Positions 1 to 7,717 of a stretch of DNA of 64,000 nt are shown here, in pieces. Where the stretch lies: contig DAPJ01000005.1 of assembly GCA_002502095.1 (NCBI GenBank), positions 63,034-127,033 on the forward strand, in the 5' to 3' direction. Position 1 is the stretch's first letter. The number at the start of each line of letters is the position of its first letter. Below the pieces are notes generated by a model. It made no database searches and had not been told where the DNA came from. It saw only the letters and a program-made list of their open reading frames with translations. This DNA is from Euryarchaeota archaeon UBA62 (GTDB lineage: Archaea; Thermoplasmatota; Poseidoniia; Poseidoniales; Thalassarchaeaceae). Both the position numbers and the translations under genes were made by a program.

Positions 1-878
<878 letters not shown>

Positions 879-945
879 ACATATTAAGCCCTGTGTGGGC
901 CTCTGTTCAATCAAGCATATCAATTCACACATTCGAAAGAAAGTT

Positions 946-1065
946 GTGCACGGCCACAGCGGAGGGGTAATACCCGGTCCCATATCGAACCCGGAAGTCA
1001 AGACCTCCTGCGTCGATTCCTGTACTGTGGTGCGAGAGCCCACGGGAACGATCGTCGCTGTGCCT
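946..1065 (+). rRNA. 5S ribosomal RNA
   Basis: About 120 bases with archaeal 5S organisation. The terminal helix I pairs gcacgg (948-953) with ctgtgc (1058-1063). The loop with 'cccatatcgaacccggaag' (about 979-997) is the conserved loop B/C region, and the 'ccacagcggagggg' start matches archaeal 5S genes. It lies about 70 bases after the 23S 3' end and is presumably co-transcribed and processed from the same precursor. End points are good to a few bases. Confidence 0.9.
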
Positions 1066-1156
1066 TCTTTCTTTCTCATAAGTTCTGGAAACAGTTCTTT
1101 ATCCCCGCAAAAAATTATTCATAAAGGACCTGTGAGGAAAAATACGGAGTGGTAAA

Positions 1157-1825
1157 TTGGGAATTTCCACTGGCGATATTCTGGGTCACAGCCAAGTTGG
1201 CGTTTACTTATCTGTAATCGGTGATGTATTATTCGTTCCAAGATCCCTTGGCGCAGAGGCCGTAGAGGAAATCGGAAGTGCTTTCGGTATCGAAACATAT
1301 CCGTTCATGGTAGGAGGGTCCTCTTTGATTGGGAGTCTTTTGAAGGGAAATAGCAAGGGTATCGCTGTAGCTGATATTGCCACAGAAGAAGACCTTGATG
1401 AGCTAACAAGCTTTGGTGACGTTGTAGTAATGCAGAGCGGTGTAAATGCCGCAGGAAACCTAGTCGAATGCAATGAAATAGGTGCGATTGTAAGTCCAGT
1501 GGTCCCTCCAGGGAAAGACGGCGTTGAAATGATAGGAGAAGTATTGGGTGTGAATGCAATAAGAAGTAAAGTTGCAGGACATGATACAGTAGGCAGTATG
1601 CTAGTAGCGAATTCTAACGGAGCTTTGGCTCATCCAGATATTACAACAGATGAGGCAAAGCTCATCGAGAATACCTTAGGCGTTCCAGTTATGGTGGGGA
1701 CAGTCAGTTTCGGATCTCCCTTTATTGGTGCGGGTTGTGCCGCCAGCGATACCCATGCAATGGTAGGTACAGGTTCAACCGGTCCTGAGATGAATAGGAT
1801 AGAAGACGCTCTGGGACTAATTTGA
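1157..1825 (+). CDS. translation initiation factor aIF6
   Basis: A 222-residue protein of the usual aIF6/eIF6 length. Members of this family bind the 50S subunit and stop it joining 30S, and act in ribosome biogenesis and recycling. The repeated internal units of the pentein fold are visible as recurring acidic-to-hydrophobic segments: 'VVMQSG.NAAGNLV', 'GSMLVANSNGALAHP', and 'VGTVSFGSPFIGAG' followed by 'MVGTGSTGPE'. The start is TTG at 1157 with a GGAGTGGT-type binding site a few bases upstream; no in-frame ATG lies nearby. It sits 92 bases downstream of 5S rRNA on the same strand, a fitting place for a 50S factor, and may share the rRNA transcript or use an A/T-rich box near 1114-1125. Confidence 0.92.
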   Translation: MGISTGDILGHSQVGVYLSVIGDVLFVPRSLGAEAVEEIGSAFGIETYPFMVGGSSLIGSLLKGNSKGIAVADIATEEDLDELTSFGDVVVMQSGVNAAGNLVECNEIGAIVSPVVPPGKDGVEMIGEVLGVNAIRSKVAGHDTVGSMLVANSNGALAHPDITTDEAKLIENTLGVPVMVGTVSFGSPFIGAGCAASDTHAMVGTGSTGPEMNRIEDALGLI

Positions 1826-2074
1826 TCAGATTGCCGTTGGAGCAACGTGATCATCGCCCTTTTCATCGGCTTCTCTAACTCTGTTCCAAACCGATTTCAT
1901 CAATTCATCATGGCATTTATCACAATAAGTAAATCTCTTGTAAGCCTCTCTGAATGAGTATGCCTTATTCCCCGTAGCAACAAGGAATCCTTTGGGTGAT
2001 AATCGACTAACCACACTTCCCTCAGAGGAGCACTGGGGAAAGTCGCATTTTACCATACATAAGCCTGCAGGCAT
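1826..2074 (-). CDS. small cysteine-rich protein, probable zinc-binding, unknown function
   Basis: This 82-residue protein was not recognised. It has five cysteines, C6, C10, C15, and a C51-x-x-C54 pair, so a zinc ribbon or knuckle is plausible. The second half is basic/acidic and likely helical. It converges tail-to-tail with aif6 (stop codons adjacent) and starts 17 bases after the stop of the biotin carrier gene, so it looks like the last gene of the minus-strand carboxylase operon. A weak AGAGGT site lies upstream of its ATG. The dense cysteine pattern and operon spacing argue that it is real. Confidence 0.65.
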   Translation of the reverse strand: MPAGLCMVKCDFPQCSSEGSVVSRLSPKGFLVATGNKAYSFREAYKRFTYCDKCHDELMKSVWNRVREADEKGDDHVAPTAI

Positions 2075-2091
2075 TCTCTATTGAAACCTCT

Positions 2092-2502
2092 CTATTTAGA
2101 ATCGTCAATAGCGGGTTCAATTACCATTAGAGGAGAATTTGCTTCGATGCTATCTCCTGGTTCACAATTCAACTCAGTAATTTTCCCAGAAATAGGGGCC
2201 TGAATTTCATTCTGCATCTTCATGGCTTCTAATATCATTATGACGTCCCCTTCGGAGACAAGCTCATCCTGTCTCACTGAGATGGAGATAATTTTTCCTG
2301 GGATTGATGACGACACTACTCCTGATCTCTTAGCCTTTCGAGCTCCCTTCTTTTTCCTGGGAGAGGGTGACCCGCGTTTACTGCCATCTACTTTGATAGA
2401 GAATACTCTACCTTCTACTTCGACCTTCCAAAAATCTCCTTCTTTCTCCATAGAGACTTCAAAATCTTCTCCATCGACATTTACTTTTCTTTTGTCGTTC
2501 AT
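2092..2502 (-). CDS. biotin carboxyl carrier protein of an acyl-CoA (propionyl-CoA) carboxylase
   Basis: A 136-residue carrier. The C-terminal biotinyl domain (about residues 60-130) holds the biotin attachment motif EAMKM (92-96, Lys95 modified), preceded by a lysine/arginine/proline-rich hinge (about 41-60) and an N-terminal beta-rich segment. The start is ATG 2502, preceded by AGGTGAT at ideal spacing; a longer reading to 2559 would overlap the upstream small gene. It belongs to a minus-strand operon with the carboxyltransferase and a 64-residue protein. A biotin-carboxylase subunit is not in the window. The ligase that loads biotin could be the BirA domain encoded at 15229-16560. Confidence 0.93.
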   Translation of the reverse strand: MNDKRKVNVDGEDFEVSMEKEGDFWKVEVEGRVFSIKVDGSKRGSPSPRKKKGARKAKRSGVVSSSIPGKIISISVRQDELVSEGDVIMILEAMKMQNEIQAPISGKITELNCEPGDSIEANSPLMVIEPAIDDSK

Positions 2503-2506
2503 TAGA

Positions 2507-2701
2507 TCACCTGGAAGAACTCCTCTTCGATTTAGCTCTGAACAGATTCCTTCTGCCAATAATTACTCTTCGATGGTCTCTAGCCCACTCCTTTCCCCTG
2601 TTTCTCTGTGAAGAGGGTTGGATAAAATCTCCTCCCTCCTCTTCTAGAATAACAGCAACCATCGCTACTACTTTTAATTTAAGCAATCTACTATCGTCCA
2701 A
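2507..2701 (-). CDS. small protein between carboxyltransferase and biotin carrier; possible accessory carboxylase subunit
   Basis: A 64-residue protein, N-terminal part hydrophobic/amphipathic (LKLKVVAMVAVILEEEG), C-terminal part strongly basic. Start TTG 2701 follows GAGGTG, which itself overlaps the stop codon of the carboxyltransferase; its own stop TGA lies inside the GGTGAT site of the next gene. That stop/binding-site/start interlocking on both sides is strong sequence evidence that the ORF is translated. Decarboxylase and acyl-CoA carboxylase operons often carry a short epsilon or gamma-like subunit in this position; assigning that role here is inference from position and length, not from a recognised domain. 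Confidence 0.6.
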   Translation of the reverse strand: MDDSRLLKLKVVAMVAVILEEEGGDFIQPSSQRNRGKEWARDHRRVIIGRRNLFRAKSKRSSSR

Positions 2702-2710
2702 AAAAACACC

Positions 2711-4264
2711 TCAAAGCGGAATATTACCATGTTTTCTAGCTGGCCTAACCTCTTCCTTTTCAAGCAGCGCACCGAGTGCTTTGACCATGACGATCCTCGT
2801 CTCACTTGGTTGAATTACATCATCAAGATATCCAAGAGAGGCAGCACGATATGGGTTTGCAAAAGTATCTTCATAGTCATCTACTAGTCTCTCCCTCTCC
2901 TGTTCAGGGTTTCCAGAAGAGGCGATCCTCCTTCTATGAATAATTTGTACCGCTCCCTCTGCTCCCATAACTGCCAGCTGTGCAGAGGGCCACGCAACGT
3001 TGTAATCTCCCCTGATGTGTTTGGACGACATTACATCGTAAGCGCCCCCATATGCCTTCCTGGTAATCACAGTCAATTTAGGGACCGTCGCTTCGGCATA
3101 TGCATAAAGTAACTTAGCGCCATGTCTGATTATCCCTCCCCACTCTTGGCTAGCACCTGGAAGAAAACCAGGAACATCTACAAAGGTTAGAAGAGGAATA
3201 TTGAATGAATCACAAAATCTTACGAATCTAGCCGCCTTAATGGATGCATCAATATCCAAGCACCCGGCAAGAAAATTAGGCTGATTAGCAACCACTCCAA
3301 TAGTATGTCCTCCTAGTCTGGCAAATCCGACTACTATATTCATTGCATATTCTGACTGAACCTCTAAGAATGCCCCATCATCTACTGTTTCTTCTATTGC
3401 CACAATGATATCATACGGCTCTTTGGGGTTATCTGGAACTAAACTTTGCAACCTGTCACAGGCCCTATCTATCGGATCCATAGTAGGTAAAACGGGAGCT
3501 TTCTGTAGATTATTCGATGGCAACATACTAATGAGCTCCCTTGTCAACTCTAAGGCCTCTTCATCGTCATCTGCAGTAAAGTGAGTCACACCAGACTTTC
3601 TAGCATGAGTCGAAGCCCCTCCCAAGTCCTCAAAGGAAACCTCTTCGTTAGTTACTGTCTTGATTACTTCCGGTCCGGTGATGAACATATGGGAGGTCCC
3701 ATCCACCATAATTACAAAATCAGTAATCGCTGGAGAGTAGACTGCTCCTCCTGCACAGGGTCCCATGATGACTGAAATTTGTGGTATGACTCCACTTGCT
3801 CTGACGTTCCTGAAGAATATTTCCGCATAAGAACCAAGACTAGCTACGCCCTCCTGTATCCTTGCACCCCCGCTGTCATTTAGTCCAATGACAGGAGATC
3901 CAGTTTTGAGGGCCATGTCAAGAATCTTGCAAATCTTCAGGCCATGCATCTCCCCGAGGGAGCCACCGTATACTGTGAAATCCTGAGCAAAGCAGTACAC
4001 TGTCTTCCCTCCTATGGTGCCATGCCCACACACCACACCGTCCCCAGGGATTACATTCCTATCCATATCAAAGTCTCTGCATCTATGCTCTACCAACGGA
4101 TCCACCTCCATGAAAGATCCATCATCTAAGAGTAGATCTAACCGCTCTCGTGCCGTTAATTTTCCCTTGGAGTGCTGTGCTGATACTCTCGCCTGACCGC
4201 CTCCTGCTATGGCTTGTGCCTTACGCCTCCGAAGCTCTTCAACGCGTACGTCATCTGCACTCAT
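2711..4264 (-). CDS. acyl-CoA (propionyl-CoA) carboxylase carboxyltransferase (beta) subunit
   Basis: The 517-residue product has the full length of the PccB/MMDA family. These crotonase-fold enzymes transfer CO2 from carboxybiotin to an acyl-CoA, usually propionyl-CoA giving methylmalonyl-CoA. Family features are visible: the 'LTARERLDLLLDDGSF' N-terminus, the oxyanion segments 'SGGARIQEG' and 'GPCAGGAVYSPA' in the N-terminal half, and 'DVPGFLPG' and 'RKAYGGAYDVM' in the C-terminal half. ATG at 4264 with GGAGGT upstream. It heads a minus-strand operon and is divergent from the methylmalonyl-CoA mutase B12 subunit, which supports the propionyl-CoA assignment. Acetyl-CoA as co-substrate cannot be excluded. 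Confidence 0.95.
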   Translation of the reverse strand: MSADDVRVEELRRRKAQAIAGGGQARVSAQHSKGKLTARERLDLLLDDGSFMEVDPLVEHRCRDFDMDRNVIPGDGVVCGHGTIGGKTVYCFAQDFTVYGGSLGEMHGLKICKILDMALKTGSPVIGLNDSGGARIQEGVASLGSYAEIFFRNVRASGVIPQISVIMGPCAGGAVYSPAITDFVIMVDGTSHMFITGPEVIKTVTNEEVSFEDLGGASTHARKSGVTHFTADDDEEALELTRELISMLPSNNLQKAPVLPTMDPIDRACDRLQSLVPDNPKEPYDIIVAIEETVDDGAFLEVQSEYAMNIVVGFARLGGHTIGVVANQPNFLAGCLDIDASIKAARFVRFCDSFNIPLLTFVDVPGFLPGASQEWGGIIRHGAKLLYAYAEATVPKLTVITRKAYGGAYDVMSSKHIRGDYNVAWPSAQLAVMGAEGAVQIIHRRRIASSGNPEQERERLVDDYEDTFANPYRAASLGYLDDVIQPSETRIVMVKALGALLEKEEVRPARKHGNIPL

Positions 4265-4367
4265 GTACCTCCATATGTTGGGACGTCAATATGTCTTACT
4301 AATGAAAACGTGAAAATATGGCCTGCGGTTGCTTCAAGGAGGGTCACCGGTTCGCCTATTCGATACT

Positions 4368-4805
4368 ATGAAGATAGTAATGGCCAAACCGGGCCTTGAC
4401 GGCCATGATCGAGGTGCAAAAGTAATAGCCAGATCACTTAGAGATGGAGGTCATGAAGTCGTGTATACTGGCCTTAGGAGGACTCCTGAGGAGATTTCAA
4501 GAATTGTAATGGATGAAGACGCAAATGCTCTTGGACTCTCTACATTATCAGGAGCTCATGACGTTTTAGTGCCACGAATTTGTGAACTTCTCAGGGAGAC
4601 AGGAATGGGCAATGTAATGGTTTTCCTGGGAGGGATAATACCCGATAGAGATCATGAAAGTATGTTCTCCAGTGGCGTGAGGGCAATATTTGGACCGGGA
4701 TCAAGAACAGATGAAATCCTATCTTTCTTAGATGAGGCTAATTCAAGAGTGGAGTCAGGTGCCCCCATTGGAGTCGGTGATGAAGATGGGTGGCGTTGGA
4801 ATTGA
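4368..4805 (+). CDS. methylmalonyl-CoA mutase, B12-binding (small) subunit
   Basis: About 145 residues forming a stand-alone cobalamin-binding domain. The signature DGHDRG with the axial histidine lies near the N-terminus, followed by 'LSTLSGAH' and the 'FLGGIIP' and 'FGPGS' segments of the B12 fold. It would pair with a separate catalytic subunit that is not in this window, converting methylmalonyl-CoA to succinyl-CoA. The start is uncertain: ATG 4368 gives the normal length; an in-frame TTG at 4329 sits about 27 bases from an A/T-rich box (4296-4308) and would add 13 residues. Its end overlaps the next gene by 16 bases. Confidence 0.92.
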   Translation: MKIVMAKPGLDGHDRGAKVIARSLRDGGHEVVYTGLRRTPEEISRIVMDEDANALGLSTLSGAHDVLVPRICELLRETGMGNVMVFLGGIIPDRDHESMFSSGVRAIFGPGSRTDEILSFLDEANSRVESGAPIGVGDEDGWRWN

Positions 4806-5677
4806 TTGATCAAGACTCCCTCCTAAAATCAGCAGCCGATGGTAACAGGAGGGACTTGTCAAGATTGCTAACTTACCTAGAAAAGGGTATAAAGCTCAAT
4901 TTTCCTGAAAATACCCCTCCAAGGAAATCATCGGTTATGGGAATAACCGGTCCTCCAGGAGTCGGAAAATCATCTCTAATAGGGAGAATAATCAGTTATT
5001 GGAATTCTAGAAATCAGAACGTAGCTGTTCTGGCTATTGACCCCTCGTCTCCAAGGTCAGGTGGGGCACTGTTGGGGGATCGAGTAAGGATGGACTCAGC
5101 TGACTCAGGAGAGTTGGTTTACGTGAGATCTCTTTCTACTGGGGGCCAGCCAGGTGGAATGTCATCATCGTTGATTTCAATGATTGAATTACTGTCCTAC
5201 TGTGGATGGGAAAATATTGTGATAGAAACCGTTGGATCGGGCCAGTCGGAAATTAAAATAGTTGCATTCGCAGATAAAATAATTTTAGTTGATGGCCCAG
5301 ATAGAGGCGACATAATTCAAGCCGAGAAAGCAGGCATTATCGAGTTAGCAGATATTATTGTGATTAACAAATCAGACCTTCCGGGGGCTATCAAAGCTGC
5401 CGAATCAATACGTTCTTCTCTCTCATTTGCCGACGGAAAGAAATCCCCGGATGTTGTCCTCGTCTCTGCACAGATGAACGAGGGAATAGATGAAATGATG
5501 GAGTTAGTGCAAAACTGTGATTCTCCGGATTGGAGAGAGAAGATAAAAATACAAGAAAGATTGATCTCACTGTGGGATTCTCGTCTACTATCGTCTCCCA
5601 ATTTGAATCGGGTCATAAACGAATTACAAACCGGAAGTATTTCACTTGATGATGCTCTGGACGATTTAGCTAGGTGA
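4790..5677 (+). CDS. meaB: MeaB/ArgK-type GTPase, chaperone of methylmalonyl-CoA mutase
   Basis: A 295-residue G3E-type GTPase. The P-loop GPPGVGKS is at about 54-61, followed by 'LAIDPSSP', a Switch region 'RSLSTGGQPGG', 'ETVGSGQSE', and the guanine-specificity motif NKSD. Family members protect and reload adenosylcobalamin-dependent mutases. The start is GTG 4790 inside the B12 subunit gene (16-base overlap), so the two are translationally coupled. Most homologues have VGVGQSE; here Ser replaces the second Val. The C-terminal dimerisation arm is present but short. Confidence 0.93.
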   Translation: MALELIDQDSLLKSAADGNRRDLSRLLTYLEKGIKLNFPENTPPRKSSVMGITGPPGVGKSSLIGRIISYWNSRNQNVAVLAIDPSSPRSGGALLGDRVRMDSADSGELVYVRSLSTGGQPGGMSSSLISMIELLSYCGWENIVIETVGSGQSEIKIVAFADKIILVDGPDRGDIIQAEKAGIIELADIIVINKSDLPGAIKAAESIRSSLSFADGKKSPDVVLVSAQMNEGIDEMMELVQNCDSPDWREKIKIQERLISLWDSRLLSSPNLNRVINELQTGSISLDDALDDLAR

Positions 5678-5681
5678 ATGA

Positions 5682-6326
5682 ATGGACGACCCCCTCAAGC
5701 CATTTGATACAGATCATGTCAAGCACTCCATTGGGGGATTCACAGGACACGCACTCAGAAGGGCCACTCATATGGTAATGGCATTGATCCCACTCATATA
5801 CTATGCAAGAGGAGTTGAAATTTCGGATTATTTTGGGATGAATCCAGATCAATTAGTTAGTACCATAATTATCACTCTCATAATTATAGAAGCCCTGAGA
5901 ATAAAGATGGGAATTGTGGTAATAGGTCAACGTGAATACGAGGCTAAACAGATTTCTGCACTTGCGTGGGGTGGGTTTGCAGTTGCACTAGCCCTGTTGA
6001 TTGCTCCAGACAATGGAAAGACCGGCCTTGAATCTGGACTCTACGGCATTCCATTGATATTTGGTCTGACCTTTGTCGATCCTATAATGGGTGAGATAAA
6101 GAGAAAGAAGCAGGATCTAAAATTAGCAATTTGGGCAGGAATGTTAACCTCATATGCCGTTTGGATAGGGTGTTACTTCTGGCTTGGAACGCCATTAGTT
6201 ATCTCACTACTTCTGGCCCCACTAACGGTTTTAGGAGAAGTACCTTCGCTGAAGTATATTGACGACAATGCGACGATGGTCCTCATACCTCTGGCGGCAC
6301 TAATGATTTTACTTCCCATAATTTGA
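5682..6326 (+). CDS. membrane protein of the dolichol/phytol kinase (SEC59/DGK1-like) family
   Basis: The 214-residue protein has about six hydrophobic segments. Family hallmarks are an early 'RRATH' helix start, a central loop '(K)RK' after a 'DPIMGE' segment, and a late 'YIDDNATMVLIP' block like the 'DDN...iP' motif of CTP-dependent polyprenol/phytol/diacylglycerol kinases. Such enzymes phosphorylate lipid alcohols in the membrane. ATG 5682 follows the meaB stop by four bases, so it is in the same transcript, though a functional link to the mutase is not obvious. The substrate cannot be told from sequence. Confidence 0.6.
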   Translation: MDDPLKPFDTDHVKHSIGGFTGHALRRATHMVMALIPLIYYARGVEISDYFGMNPDQLVSTIIITLIIIEALRIKMGIVVIGQREYEAKQISALAWGGFAVALALLIAPDNGKTGLESGLYGIPLIFGLTFVDPIMGEIKRKKQDLKLAIWAGMLTSYAVWIGCYFWLGTPLVISLLLAPLTVLGEVPSLKYIDDNATMVLIPLAALMILLPII

Positions 6327-6342
6327 ATCATGTCCAGATGGG

Positions 6343-6350
6343 TATATTTA
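6343..6350 (+). promoter_or_regulatory. TATA box for a leaderless small gene
   Basis: TATATTTA is centred about 29 bases before the ATG at 6376. That is the archaeal TATA-to-start distance, and it predicts a leaderless transcript starting at or next to the ATG. It supports the 33-codon gene downstream. Confidence 0.5.
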
Positions 6351-6375
6351 CATTCAAAACTATCCTGGGATATTC

Positions 6376-6477
6376 ATGGCCGAGCCAGATGAAGATGAAT
6401 TGAAGCAGTCTACCTATCTAATGGTCTGGGCAGTTGCCTCACTTGCATCTCTGGCCATATTCATCATTTATTTCTGA
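6376..6477 (+). CDS. 33-residue single-span membrane protein, unknown function
   Basis: The ORF runs ATG GCC ... TTC TGA and encodes an acidic, glutamate/aspartate-rich N-terminus of about 12 residues followed by one hydrophobic helix (residues about 15-33) that ends the protein. A well-placed TATA box lies 26-33 bases upstream. The 3' end overlaps the convergent alkyltransferase gene by 39 bases. It resembles small tail-anchored subunits of membrane complexes (for example SecE/Sec-beta-like or oxidase-associated peptides) only in general shape; no family is claimed. Confidence 0.5.
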   Translation: MAEPDEDELKQSTYLMVWAVASLASLAIFIIYF

Positions 6478-6750
6478 GTGCTTGAATCCCTCCTCTTCGA
6501 GCATTCGGAGTTTTCCCTCTGCCCCTCCTAGGCCAGAGTAACCACCGACTCTTCCATCCGAACGAATCACTCTATGGCATGGAACAAAGGGAGCATACGG
6601 ATTTGCTGCACATGCATTGGCAACTGCTCTCGATGAGCCAGGTTTCCCAATAGCATCAGCAATCTGCTTGTACGTCCTAGTTTCTCCAAGGGGGATAGAA
6701 AGCAACTCCCTCCATACTAGTTTCTGGAAGGAAGTTCCATTCATTTTCAC
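6439..6750 (-). CDS. ogt: O6-alkylguanine-DNA alkyltransferase (Ogt/MGMT), C-terminal domain type
   Basis: A 103-residue protein containing only the DNA-binding/catalytic domain. It has a winged-helix 'TYKQIADAIGKPGSSRAVANA' region shortened here to the motif 'SSRAVANA', then the active-site PCHRV with the alkyl-acceptor cysteine, then 'GGYSGLGGAEGK'. It removes alkyl groups from guanine in a suicide reaction, or may be an alkyltransferase-like repair sensor; the intact Cys favours true transfer. Its ATG overlaps the stop of the upstream membrane protein gene (ATGA), so it is the last gene of a small minus-strand operon with a ferredoxin-like protein. Confidence 0.93.
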   Translation of the reverse strand: MKMNGTSFQKLVWRELLSIPLGETRTYKQIADAIGKPGSSRAVANACAANPYAPFVPCHRVIRSDGRVGGYSGLGGAEGKLRMLEEEGFKHSEINDEYGQRCK

Positions 6751-7034
6751 GGCTCTTCCTCTTCCAATCCGGATGGACGATATCCCTCATCCATTCCCAC
6801 TATCTCGTAATTTGAGGGAAAAAGGGCTATTGCCACACCTCCGATCATACACCCAAGGCCAAGTAAGAACTGCCCAGTTATCATCATTTCAAGAGCTATG
6901 GCAACTAAGATTAAACCTCCGATATTGGATACCCAAACCAAGTTTTTGAATGTCGATAATGATACTCCTGTGGTCCTCTCTGTCCTCTTGGGACCAAATT
7001 CTGCACCGAATCTAATTGGGTCTTCATCACTCAA
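6747..7034 (-). CDS. two-helix membrane protein, unknown function
   Basis: The 95-residue protein was not recognised. Two hydrophobic segments (about residues 33-50 and 52-72) form a hairpin, flanked by a charged N-terminus and an acidic C-terminal tail ending in EEEEP. The start is TTG 7034 with AGGTGAT seven bases upstream. It lies between a ferredoxin-like gene (4-base gap) and ogt (4-base overlap). Confidence 0.7.
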   Translation of the reverse strand: MSDEDPIRFGAEFGPKRTERTTGVSLSTFKNLVWVSNIGGLILVAIALEMMITGQFLLGLGCMIGGVAIALFPSNYEIVGMDEGYRPSGLEEEEP

Positions 7035-7038
7035 AATA

Positions 7039-7371
7039 TCACCTGTCTATCATTAGTATTGCATCTGTTGGGCAAGCAAGAACGCATAACTGGCACCCAG
7101 TACAAGGGTCTCTCAGAATCTTCGCTTTCCTGTTTACCTCGATATTTAGGATGGGACTGGCAAGCGGAGTATCATACAGCTCTATGGCATCATCATCACA
7201 AACAATCGTACATTGATCGCACCCGATGCACTGCTCTTCCTTGACCCACGCGACAGCATCTTCTCCTCCCTTCAATTTAGCCTGATCTTCAGACCTTCTA
7301 GCATCTAGAAGAATCTTAATTCTCCGTTGCTCAGATTTTCTCCGTGCTATCAGATCTTTGATGTCCGTCAC
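7039..7371 (-). CDS. ferredoxin-like protein with two [4Fe-4S] motifs
   Basis: A 110-residue protein with a basic helical N-terminus (about 40 residues) and a C-terminal di-cluster ferredoxin domain: CIGCDQCTIVCDDDA and CTGCQLCVLACPTDA. The first motif ends in CD rather than the usual CP. It could carry electrons to or from the HdrD-type reductase encoded at 7718-10501, but that is inference from proximity. The start is GTG 7371 with GGAGGG upstream. Confidence 0.88.
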   Translation of the reverse strand: MTDIKDLIARRKSEQRRIKILLDARRSEDQAKLKGGEDAVAWVKEEQCIGCDQCTIVCDDDAIELYDTPLASPILNIEVNRKAKILRDPCTGCQLCVLACPTDAILMIDR

Positions 7372-7450
7372 AAAAAACCCTCCATGCTCCTTCTTCTCAA
7401 TGCTACGGTCTAAACATCACTAATTTAACCATGTTTCGTTAGCAAGTAAC

Positions 7451-7714
7451 ATGGAAGCCTATGAGGGACCCTGGATATACGATCCTATGTGTTGGATTGG
7501 CTTGACACAGGGCATATTGATTTGGGTGTTGATGACAATGTATATTTCTCCTCAGATAGCATGGATTTCATTTGCTTGTGGAGGACTAATTGGCTTCTTC
7601 ATTTGGCTTACTGCACTCGGCTATCGCCGAATACAAGTTGCGAAATTCACTTTGTATGGCATAGCAATAAATGCATTATTGGCTGTATTTTCAGGTTGGT
7701 TAGCTTTCGGTTAG
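7451..7714 (+). CDS. small membrane protein, unknown function
   Basis: An 87-residue, very hydrophobic protein with three likely transmembrane segments (about 15-32, 35-55, 66-86) and the N-terminal feature 'GPWIYDPMCWIG'. No family was recognised. The ATG is preceded by an A/T-rich box near 7417-7427, consistent with a leaderless start. It converges with the cytochrome b-HdrD fusion gene (3 bases between the ends). A shifted overlapping ORF here has no membrane-protein character and was not accepted. Confidence 0.6.
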   Translation: MEAYEGPWIYDPMCWIGLTQGILIWVLMTMYISPQIAWISFACGGLIGFFIWLTALGYRRIQVAKFTLYGIAINALLAVFSGWLAFG

Positions 7715-7717
7715 AGC

